DNA of 64,000 nt from Phymorhynchus buccinoides. Taxonomy: Eukaryota; Mollusca; Gastropoda; Neogastropoda; Raphitomidae. Of the stretch, positions 1 through 11,935 are shown in pieces (the first letter of the stretch is position 1; every line of letters begins with the position of its first letter). The notes under the pieces were generated by a model. The model was not told the origin of the DNA. It did not search any database and worked only from the letters and a program-made list of their open reading frames with translations. A program made the translations under genes and the position numbers. The stretch is taken from positions 12,847,232 to 12,911,231 of the forward strand of contig CM065713.1 of NCBI GenBank assembly GCA_017654935.2. Reading direction: 5' to 3'.

Positions 1-806
1 TCTGTCTCTCTCTCTCTCTGTCTTATCCACACACACACACACAGAGTTTGAGGTTACTATCCTTGACTTGTACTGCATATCTCTCTAAAACATGCTAACA
101 AAAAATAATTTGGCTCTGGACAGTGACCTTGACCTGTGACCAATAACCTTCATCTTCGAACTTGGCCTATATATATATATAGAGTAGAAAGGGGGGCTAC
201 GTACCCCTTAAGGCATTATCGTAATACGACGTCAATTTGTGGATCTCCAGTTCGATATTGGAAAAGATTCAGATCACCAGCGTCTGTTAAAATGTTTCTG
301 CTTCCACTGTATCAATGCCCTGCTTTGTAACTGAAAGCGTTTTCTAGAAGCAAGCGGATTTCTGAAGACTGTGACAAATTGGTCATGGCGTACCGGTACG
401 GGTCAGTGCGCACCCTACATACGGGTGTTGCGTTTTTATCCACAATACACTCATATGTAACCCATGGCAATTTTCGAGGACGAGAGTTGGCGGTTGGGGA
501 AGGTCCCCCAAAGGCCAACCCATCCCTTCGGCTGCAGCACCAGAGCCAGTGGTGCAAGGACCCCACCTCATTCGAGAGTCATAGTCTTCCACGAAAGACT
601 AAGCTGTACCATGATATTCCAATACTGTAGAATATCATGTATAGTACAGCTCTCATTTAGTAAATTGGCCCTTTCTACAGGCTAACGTCAACCAGTGGTA
701 AAAGCCATTTGAGTACAGGGGCTAACGCACATGCGTAGGAACAGACAGCCCAGCTGCCCTGAAAACATTTAACTAGAGCGTTAAGACGCTAGACCACCAG
801 CCGCGT

Positions 807-1448
807 GGCAGCATTTTTTCGGGTCCAGTGACCTTGACCTTTGACCTTGATTTTTTAACTTGGTCTAGATATACTTAGTACCTATCCGCAAGCACAATTT
901 GAGTGTCCTAGGTCCCCAAGTTCAAATGTTATTGTGCCAGGTGCTCGGCAGCATTTTTAGCTCCAGTGACCTTTGACCTTCATTTTTGAACTAGGCCTAG
1001 ATATCTTTAGTACCTATCCGCATGCAAAATTTGAGCATCCTAGGTCCCTCCGTTATCGTGCCAGGTGTTCGGCAGCATTTTGGGCTCCAGTGACCTTGAC
1101 CTTCATTTTTTAATTTGGCAGAGATATTTTTAGTACCTATCCGCATGCAAAATCTTAGCGTCCTAGGTCCCTCCGTTATTGTGTCTGGTGCTCGGCAGCA
1201 TTTTTGGCTCCAGTGACCTTGACCTTTGACCTATGACCATTTTTGAACTTGGCCTATATATCTTTAGTACCTATCCGCATGCAACATTTAAGCGTCCTGG
1301 GTCCCTCCGTTATCGTGCCAGGTGTTCTGCAGCATTTTCATCTCCAGTGACCTTGACCTTCATTTTTGAGCTTGGCCTAGATATTCTTAGTACCTATCCG
1401 CATGCAAAATTTGAGCGTCCTAGGTCCCTCCGTTCAAACGTCATCGTG
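807..1448. repeat. Minisatellite (five units of 120-140 bp) with nuclear-receptor half sites
   Basis: Units begin near 807, 947, 1071, 1194 and 1328. Each reads ggcagcattttt, then gctccagtgaccttgacc, then the common cctaggtccctccgttat block. Nearly every unit carries the TGACCTTGA core; three carry TGACCTTTGACCT (835-847, 967-979, 1220-1232). A related isolated stretch sits at 121-140. No coding potential was seen in 1-1800 otherwise. Confidence 0.8.
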
Positions 1449-1824
1449 TTAACATAGTCAGACAGATAGATAGTGAGTCAGGAACAGAATCTACTGAAAA
1501 CATACCAGCTTGACTCACTTTGTTCGCGGCTGGTAACCAGCCTATGCTTCGCCGCCGCTGGTTAAAATCGGGATCATACATATTCTAAAAATGTACCAGG
1601 GTTTCTAAAAATGTAGAGATTGTGCGTAGTTACAGAGAGAGAGAGAAAGAGTAGAGGAAGTTACAAGCACAAAACTTCCAGAAGGTGGGGCAACGATTTG
1701 TACAAAAGACACACACACAAAATATACATACACACAAGGGGGGAGTTATCACACGAAATGACCAATCACAAAAATTCATAAATATAACAAAAAAAGAATA
1801 TCGACCAATCAAAAGCCGGCTTAC

Positions 1825-1934
1825 TCTCCGCGGCGAGCAAACTCGATGGACTTGATGGCGGTGGTGTTTAGCGTCCCCGTCGTCACGCGAAAGGATGCAG
1901 TCAACTCCAGACCTACCGTCTTGAACGCCAAAAT
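1825..1934 (-). CDS. RBBP5: RBBP5 exon 7
   Basis: The exon has 110 bases, a TTTTTCCCCAG acceptor and a GAGA|GTAAGC donor. It encodes ILAFKTVGLELTASFRVTTG then TLNTTAIKSIEFARRG, which matches the RBBP5 stretch ending SIEFARKG. Incoming phase 0 fits exon 6. It leaves two bases (GA) for an exon outside the window. Confidence 0.93.
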
Positions 1935-4900
1935 CTGGGGAAAAAAGAGACAGCTGTTCCGTCGAACACAATGTCAAGCTATTTAGTTAACTCATTCCGG
2001 ATGAATTACGAGTATTCTCGGAACAGGAGAACGCAAGTCAGGACCTACTTACGAGTATTCTCGGAACAGCAATTTATTTAAGTTTAAGACCTGTCTAAAT
2101 CCATGTTTTTTTCAATTCAAACCACGTTTTTTCGAATAACATCTCTTCATCACTGTTCCAGCTTTTCCAACATAGATATATACCCCGTCTACCAAAAGAT
2201 ACAATAACGTTCAAAGTGTGCACACCCCCTCCCCCCACCCCCTCCACACACACACACATTTGACTCACCCTTCCTTTAGCGTTTCCAGTGTAGATATATT
2301 TCCCCTGTCTACCAAAAGATGCGATAATGTTCAAAGTGTGCACACCCCCCTCCCCCCACCCCCTCCACACACACATTTGACTCACCTTTCCTTTAGCGTT
2401 TCCAGTGTAGATATATTTCCCCTGTCTACCAAAAGATACAATAATGTTCAAAGTGTGCACACCCCCTCCCCCCACCCCCTCCACACACACACACATTTCA
2501 CTCACCCTTCCTTTAGCGTTTCCAGTGTAGATATATTTCCCCTGTCTACCAAAAGATGCGATAATGTTCAAAGTGTGCACACACCCTCCCCCCACCCCCT
2601 CCACACACACACACATTTGACTCACCCTTCCTTTAGCGTTTCCAGTGTAGATATATTTCCCCTGTCTACCAAAAGATACAATAACGTTCAAAGTGTGCAC
2701 ACCCCCTCCCCCCACCCCCTCCACACACACACACATTTGACTCACCCTTCCTTTAGCGTTTCCAGTGTAGATATATTTCCCCTGTCTACCAAAAGATGCG
2801 ATAACGTTCAAAGTGCACACACACACAAGGGTGCTCCTGGGGAATTTCAAAAATCCTGCAAGGCAGGGATCCAGGGACCACCAAGCTAACAACTTGACTT
2901 AAGTTAAACAATCATAAAAATATAAAGTTCCTGGTAAAGGCATGTGAATATCTATCTGTATTCATTTCTTTTACATTCTACACATGCGAGAAACCGACAA
3001 AACGTTTATAAAAAGGAAATTTGTTGCTTCTCAAATTCTCATAACCCGGCGACGCCGGCTCCAGGCAATAAGAAAATCCTGCATTTCAGGACATCCTGGA
3101 AGCAGGAGCATCCATACACACACACACACCAGACCTGTTTACCCTTATAATGAAAAACCCGGAATTAGCCACCAAAAAACCCGGAATTTGAGAACAAAAA
3201 CCGGAATTCACATGATCTGTACACGACTCGCGATAAAGCGGTTTCTTCTTCTTCTCCTTTCCGCGAACATCGGCGTCGATTTTCAATATTGTGATGATTT
3301 CTTGGCTCAATTTCGCCAGAAAAGTTTTATTAGTAAATTCAGTCACTAATTCTTAGTCAATTTTAGTATAAAACAAGCTGGAAAAAGAAAAATACCTGGA
3401 AATGTCCACGATCGGACAGAGAAAAATCACTCAGCCGCGGATCGGCGGATGCCAAGTTGCAACTCGGCGCCATCGCGATCAATTTTCACTTCATTTTCCG
3501 TTGAAAACTTCTCACATCATCGTATTTTCCAGTGATAATATAATCTAAATTGACTCATTTCAAGCCCTAATTACAATCTCTACCATTAAAAAACTGCCTG
3601 GAAAGCTCTTCGAATCGACAGTAAAAGTCTGACCGCCATTTGCTCAGTCTCGAAATAGATCGACCAAAATAAAAACATTATTTCACCCCTTTAACCAATG
3701 AAAATGCAGCATTTAATGCATGTGACGTCAAGCACAACCCCTTTTCTGATGACGTAGTGTGTTAGGTACACGTTTCGGTCAACCCTTGCGTCTTTTACTA
3801 CGAACGGAAACAAATAATAGACGTTTTTTTGAAATCCGGAATTTTCAGCGTTCACCCGGAATTTTAGCAAATTTCCGGAATAATTCCGGCTAAACCGGAA
3901 TGGTAAACAGGTCTGCACACACTCACACACACACACACACACTCACTCAACTCACCCTTCCTTTAGCGTTTCCAGTGTAGACATATTTCCCCCGTCTGTC
4001 AAAAGACGCGATAATGTTAAGGTCGTTCTGAAACAGATTTTAAAAAAAACCATTTTAACCCCTTGACTGCCATATAACGTATCACGTACTGACTTGACAT
4101 CACTGACGACGTCATCAGAATAACTCTGATATGCTGGTTTGGGCTCAAACACAGTCAAGAGAGTTATATCCCCGAAACATTTTGCCAGATTGGCTCAATC
4201 AGTAGTCTTTTTCACGCCACGATTAATTGTACAATGCTTTTTTTTCCCTTTAATTTTCTCTGGCAGTCACGGGGTTAAACGCATAAAGTATGTAACATCA
4301 CCAGCCCTTTGCTTCGCCAAGGCGGGAGAAGAAAAAACACACACAAAAAACAGAACATGAAAAGAAATAATTATGTGTGTATGCCAGTCAGTCGTTTCTG
4401 ACCATGACTGTCAGATAGCAGAAGGGGTGCAGATGCTATTCTGGCAGGCTGGGCTAGAATTTGCTTGCAGTGGAGATGCCTTGCCCAGGGTACATCACCA
4501 TTCTCTCGGTGTGTGTGTGCTGTGCATGTATGTGAGCATGCATGCGTGCGTACATGTGTGCTTTGGTTTTGTGTGTTGTGTGTGCATGCATGTGTATGTG
4601 TGTGCAGAGATGAGATTCTCAGAAAACCAAAAAGGAGGAAAATAAGAAGCCAGGGGTCCGTGGCCCGGAGTAGGCTTCACCAGCAAATGAATAACTTCCG
4701 CTTTCAGTGTTGCCAACTGCAGAGTAATGATAAATAGAGCAGTCTTTGCTGCCCCAAGCAGAAACTGGAAACGTTCGACATTTGAGAACGAACCGATCAA
4801 GAACAAAATGTCATGCCGCATTTACAATTCAACACAAAACCTAACACCCATACCCGCACCCCCCAATTTTCTCAATGGATTTACACTGATATCAAAAATG

Positions 4901-6193
4901 ACCTCTGGGGCCATCAAAAAGGAGGAAATCCTCCAATTGGAGGAACAATCTCATCCCTGGACTGTGTATGTGTGTGTCTGTATGCATGTGTGTGTGTCTG
5001 TCTGCGTGCGTACGTTGTGTGTGAGTGTACTTGTATGTGTATCCTCTAATGTTTGTGTATGTGTGTTGGTGTATGTGGTCAGTCCGTGCAACTCGGTTGC
5101 TACGGCTTACTGAATGAAAGATGAATAATGAGTCGGTGTCGATAAATGTGTGTGTGTGTGTGAGAGAGTTGCTCTGTATATGCATTGTTGCTGGTTTGTG
5201 TCATTCTTAAACACTATTTTTGTTGTCTACTTGATGAATATTCAATTGTAAACCCGGGTCACTCACACTGCAGTCACGCATTGAAATTGGCAGGCGAACG
5301 TCCTAACCACTCTACCGTCTTCCTTCGTTGATTCATTTGAATGAATTTGGGAAAATAGGGCAGCATGGCGGCGTATGAATCAGTGAAGGCGAGTGCCTAG
5401 AATTTAGCTCCATCATTTACTCATTGGACTGTAGAGGGGAAGTATTGTGTTTTTTATCTTGTCGATTTTATGGCTCCTTCTGTTGCCTGCTTTTTGCTCC
5501 TTTTGCTGTTTTCTGTTTTCTTGTGTGTCTGTGTTGATGAAGGCGCATTCGCCGAAATATCCAGTAGTTTTTTGTTTTGTCTCTTGTGAATAAAATAACG
5601 CCACTTTACACTTGTCGTGTAGTTGTTTGTTTGTTGTATGTTCCAGTGACGTTGCAGTCTGATTCAGCTTTTTTCTTTGTTTTTTGCTTCATCAAAGAAA
5701 GGCGAAATAATGGAAGTGCTATGTATTATTATTATTATTATTATTATTATTACTACTATTACTCACGTCGTCAAGGGGGATCACTTTGTGAGATCCGCTG
5801 AGATCCATCAGAACGGCAGCGTGCTTCAGGGGGCAGACCAGACACAGGTTACTGCAAAACACATCCAAAACATCATATCAATCAAATAATTGATTTTTTA
5901 ATTGTGACCCAGCACCACGAAAGGGACATTAAGTCGCCGGGCTAGTTTCTCATAACAGGCTTGCAAAGTCAAAAATCTCTTCTTTTTTTTTTAATCAATT
6001 TTAAGTTATGGGTATTTCCGTGCTCTCTAACATATCATCTTTCCTATTTATAAAGGATAATCTTTATTATGGTCTCTAAATATCCCAAAATTTAGATTTG
6101 AATAATTGGACAAATTCAGCTATCTTGTTTTCTGAACGTAAAAGCAGAGGTAGGAGATTAGCCTCAAATGCTCAATAATGTAAGTTTGGCCCC

Positions 6194-6239
<46 letters not shown>

Positions 6240-9200
6240 GCGTGTGTGAGTGTGTGTGTGTGTGCGTGTGTGTGCATGGGTGCTCCTGGGAAATTTCAAA
6301 AATCCTGCAAGGAGGCGGCCCCGGCGGAGTGCAGGGGCAGCACACACACACACACATTTACTGCTTTTTTTTCACCCCTCTAGACTAGGACAAGTGCTAC
6401 ATTCCTTTGAATATAGCAAATGCTTATACAGGCCCTTTTCATTGTACAAGAGTGTGTGTAAGAAAATCGTTGCCTCTCAAATTCTCATAATCCGGCGACG
6501 CCGGCTCTAGCAGACCTGTTTACCCCTATTTTGCAAAGTTAACGTAATTCTGAGGAAAAAACCCTGTAATCCAACGCGTGACCAATGAACATCGATATTG
6601 TACTGACCTGAGTGTGCAATGCTAAATGTCCGTCAAGCAGTAGACACAGAACACATGCTCGTCATCTAGTGCTGAAGACGTATTCCTGGAATGTTTAGGT
6701 CACTTTCCCGGAATTTAAGTGACATTTGATGTCTTTTCTTTTGATTTTTTCGACAAGAAGATACAGAAGCTTCGGAATGCACTCGCTTGGACGCCATTTT
6801 GAAATAGAAACGTAAATGGCGCGAAATGACTTTTCACCGCATCGTTTCAAAAGCTTCGCTTACCGACGCAACTGTAGTGGGGTTTTCTTATATTTAGGAT
6901 TTTATTTTCCTGTATTTTTTTTTCGCAGCTGTATTTTTCCCCCGTAAAAATTATGGCAAAATCGTATAAAAGTAAACAGGTCTGCTCTAGGCAATTTAAA
7001 AATCCTGCAATTCAGGACATCCTGAAAGAAGGAGCATCCCTGTGTGTGCATGTACGTGGGTGCGTGTACGTGTGGGTGCGTGTACGTGTGCGTGCGTGTA
7101 CGTGTGTGTGCGCGCGAGCGCTCGCAAGTGCATGCACATGTGTGCGTACACCCGCGTGGTAAGGAAGTGGGGTGGAGTGTCTCCCACGTTTCGTCTTTAC
7201 CCGTTAAAATAGGGCATTTGCCACGAGTGTTCGTTCTCTATACTAGACTACTAATTTGCCCGCGCTCGTTCTGCCCGAGTTACGCTGTTGACCTCTCTAA
7301 TTCAACTCTCTAAATTCAACTGAGTGAAATTCAAGGTCACCGGCACACGGCAAAGGCCCTATTTGAAGCCAGTTTTGATCTATAGTGTAGATCCGCTTTT
7401 TCTTTCTACCTGTCTCGCGGGTGGAACTGCACTTTCATGACGGGGGAGGGGAAGCGGTAGATCTTCTCGTTCTCTCCGCTCAGCACGTCCCAGACGGACA
7501 CCGTGTTGTCTGTGGCCGCGCTCAGCAGCTTGCGCCCGTTGCGACTCCAGCTGCGTGTGGACAGACAGACACAGACACACATATCACATGGGTGCAACTC
7601 CACAAAATGAAAAAAACCCTCAAAGGCTGGGGTCCAGGGACCCATGGCCCCGGCAGGGTACAGCCATATTTCAGCCAAAAATGTCCACTAAATTTACCTG
7701 GATAGAGAACAAACTACATCTGCAGTATTGGGGGATTCTTCTGTGACATGTATAAAATAAGGTCTATCCTTACTTCCCAAAACTAAGACGATAGGGTCTT
7801 TGGATAATAGACCCCAATTTCATGCTTTTTAGTGACATAGGTGTTAAATCACTGCGGTGCTAAAATGCGAAAGGGTTAAGAGAGAGATAATGAGACAGAC
7901 AGACAGTTAAAATGAGAGACAGAGACAGTTTGAGTATGATAAGCCTTGTAAAATTATTACATTGCCTTTGTAAACTTCCAAGATAGAGCAACTAGACTAA
8001 CTTTAAAACGCCCTAAATCGCTTGTGGTCATTTTGTTGTTGTTGGATGAATTAAAAAACACCTGAAGTTTCAGTTACTGGTAAAATTAAAAATACTGAAA
8101 TCAGTGTAAAAATGAAATAGCACCCATGCATATGTGTGCACGCAAGAATGCATTGCAGTTTGCACGTATGAGCACACATAAACACAAACACATGCATTGC
8201 ACGCACACACGCACGCATACTCACAATACTAAAAATGCTGTTTGTAAGAGAATAATTGTTTCGAAGCGGAGCTGAGCAACTGGCATAAATTTGTTGAGAC
8301 TATGGACAGTCACACACGACTCATGAGCACAAGCGTACACACACACACAGATCATTAGTAAAATGCTTGGACGACCCCGCCCCCCCCACAAGTATCTCCC
8401 AGTGGAGGGGGGGGGGGGGGGGGGGTCTTTCGTAGTTCCACCTTCTGGAAGTTCTGTGCTTGAAACTTCCACTAATCTGCCACTCTTTCACTCTGCCTTT
8501 CCCTTTGCTTTCTGTCACCTACCGGTACTATCTTTCTCACTTATTGGCCCATTCTCCCGCCGGTTTTTTCTCCAAAAAGTCCTCAAAATAAGTTGGCTAT
8601 ACGCAGCCGGGAGACCAGTGAAAACTGAAAACTGGACACATACGTATCTTACCCATTATGGCCGTATGGCCTGGGAACACAGAAGAAGAAGAAGAGTAAA
8701 ATGCTTTAAACATAAGAATGTCTGTGTCCACGCTCAGCAGCTTGCCCCCATTGCGACTCCAGCTGCGGACAGACAGACAGACACGCAGACAGACAGACAC
8801 GCAGACACTCAGACACACCGATAGACTCGTGGACAGCCAGACCAACAGGTCAGGTCAGGTCAGAGAATGAGGACAACTAGGCCTCTTGGCCTCTTAATGT
8901 GTCCTTTCTGATTATTTGTATTCTTTTTCATGATTGGCATGACTAGGACGCTTTTAGATGTGTTAATCATATACACATTTCAATTGTTGATTCTTGGGGT
9001 CTTTATCGAGGAGGTTTTTGAACTGATTAAGGTTAGGTGCCAATTTAATATGTGCTGGAAGAGAATTCCAGTATTTAGTGACTCTGTTACTAAAGAAATT
9101 CTTTCTAATGTTAGTTCTGCTGTATTGGGTTAGTAGTTTCAAATCATTATTCCTAGTTTTTGAGTATTTAGAAAAGCAGATAAGACTATAGAAAGAGTGA

Positions 9201-9977
9201 AGCGCATACGCGCACAAAACAACAGTACAATTATTCGACATCATTCATCAATGAGGCTTTATACAACTTTTTGGCAGAGCGACAGGGTGATAAAATTAAA
9301 ACTGAGTTGACCATGCCACTTAGTGACGAGTCAGGGGCAGAGAATTTTCTGTATCTACATAAAGTGCTTTTACTTTGTGACATGTAAGGACGGTGGCACG
9401 TATCGCCATATGTCTCAGTGCTCGATACTGGGGGTAGAGAATTTTCAGTATAATTTATAAAGCCTCATGGGTCAGCTACCTACGGCGCACTCGGCAAATT
9501 ACAAAAGTGGCAACGCATGCGCATGCATACACACACATGTATACATGTATTACAAGTATATAATAGTACTATACAGGCACAAATTTGCAAATATACCGAA
9601 AACTAGATAACATAGAAGCACATTTTGTTTTGCTTGGTTTGGCTTGATATTTATAAGATTAAACACAAAAACTAATATTTAATACTCATATTTTAATTTT
9701 TGCTGCCGCCACCCATAGACTCACACAGATCAGACATCAGTATTAGGTAGTAGCTAGTAGGTACTTTATAGTCACAGAGGCGTCTCTGTGAAATTCGGGT
9801 TGCTCCCACCTGTAGAGCACGTCGCAGCCAGAGGCGCGCCACCCAATTTTTTTTTATGCATGCAATTTTTGTGTGACTGATGAGGAAGGAAGGGGGGGGA
9901 GGGGGGGGAGTAAATTTTGACCAAATGACAACTTTTTTGTTGCCACTGGGCTTAACGTGTGTTAAGTGCATGGGCAC

Positions 9978-10011
<34 letters not shown>

Positions 10012-11851
10012 TCCACGTTCAGACCTTGTAAGGCCTAGTGTAAAGTGAGAGGAAAAATTCCCTGTACCAAGGTTCGAACTCGGGTTTACTTGACACAAGG
10101 CGAACGCGTTACCTCTGTGCCACTCTATACCTTCTGTTGATGACGACGATGATGATGATTGTGACGATAGTGATAAAGTTAATTATGATGATGAAGATGT
10201 TGATGATGATGATCAGCATGATGATGATGATGATGATAATGATTATGACGATGACAGTGATAAAGTTGATGATGATGATGATGTTGATGATATTGATGAT
10301 GATGATCAGCATGATGATGATGATGATTATGACGATGACAGTGATAAAGTTGATTATGATGAAGATGTTGATGATGATGATATTGATGATGATGATCAGC
10401 ATGATGATGATGATGATGATAACGATTATGACGATGACAGTGATAAAGTTGATTATGATGAAGATGTTGATGTTGATGATATTGATGATGATGATCAGCA
10501 TGATGATGATGATGATGATAACGATGACAGTGATAAAGTTGATTATGATGAAGATGTTGATGTTGATATTGATGATGATCAGCATGATGATGATGATGAT
10601 GATAACGATTATGACGATGACAGTGATAAAGTTGATTATGATGAAGATGTTGATGTTGATGATATTGATGATGATGATCAGCATGATGATGATGATAACG
10701 ATTATGACGATGACAGTGATAAAGTTGATTATGATGATGTTGATGATGATAATGATGATGATGATGATCAGGATGATGATGATGATGATGATAACGATGA
10801 TAGTGATAAGGTTAATTATGATGAAGAAGATGTACCTCTGTCAGTCTGTGCCACTCTACACCACAGTAGTACAAGAATTTAAATAACAGCTGTCTGTCTG
10901 TGGCTGTCTCCAAGTGCGGCAACACCAACTGCTGACAGACACCCAGACACACGCACACGATTCATAAATTTACTAAAACAATGGCAACCTGAGGGAGCAG
11001 ACGGGGTGCACGTGCGCGTTGATGACCTTGGCGATGCCGCGCGTCAGGAAGTCCCAGATGACGATCCTCCCGTCGTTGCAGCCCACGGCCAGCAGGGTCC
11101 CCTGGCGGTTGAAGGCACAGGTCAGCGGCATGCTGACGCAGTCCAACGCTCCATCAAAGTCCTAGAAAGGGGCGAGGCGTGTGTGTGCGTGTGTGCGTGT
11201 GTGTGTGTGTGTGTAAAATATTAATGAATAAATGAATAAATAATCAGATAAATGTGACCCACCACCACGAAAGGGACATCAAGTCGCTGGGCTAGTTTAC
11301 CACAAAAGACTTGCAAAGTCAAAAATATCATTTTTAAAAGTTATCGGCATTTCCATGCTCTCGAACACCTCGTCTTTCATATTTAAATTATTCTGATATT
11401 TATAAAGGACAATGTTTGATTTAGATTAATATATCTATCTATTCTATCTATATACTTACCGTTTCACTACGAACTGAGTTTACTCTTCCAACTTGGGGCA
11501 ATTGCCAAATTACCAAAATACCATAGTCTAAAATAAGTAAAAAGACTACAAATTTCTTCCCTTGGCACAGATGCTGTGCGTTTAGCCACCGGAAGTCCCA
11601 TATGTAGCCACTTCCGTGGAGGCTATTACAAATCAGGAATTTTTTTTAATATTTGTCATGGTCTCTAAAGTCTAAATTCTCCCAAAAGTACTTTAAAATG
11701 AATAGGTTGATGTATTTTCTTCAGCTAAGCTAAACTTTAGACTGCAATTTCTCAAAATGGCCAACATGTTATGTGCATGCATCGATGCATGTGTGTTTGC
11801 GTGTGTCTTGAACATGTCTCTGTGTGTGTGCTTCTGTGTGTCTTGTGTATC

Positions 11852-11935
<84 letters not shown>

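Noticed and set aside
312..685. Overlapping ORFs of 69-84 codons near the left end
   Set aside because: Short, on both strands, no similarity to known proteins and none to the expected downstream RBBP5 exons.
2095..2892. Independent gene of 265 codons with WD-like repeats
   Set aside because: It is the exon 6-derived array in an RBBP5 intron; units lack acceptors and contain donor and TG sequence.
10109..10886. Met/Ile-rich ORFs of 191 and 249 codons
   Set aside because: Both strands are open because the sequence is a GAT trinucleotide repeat.
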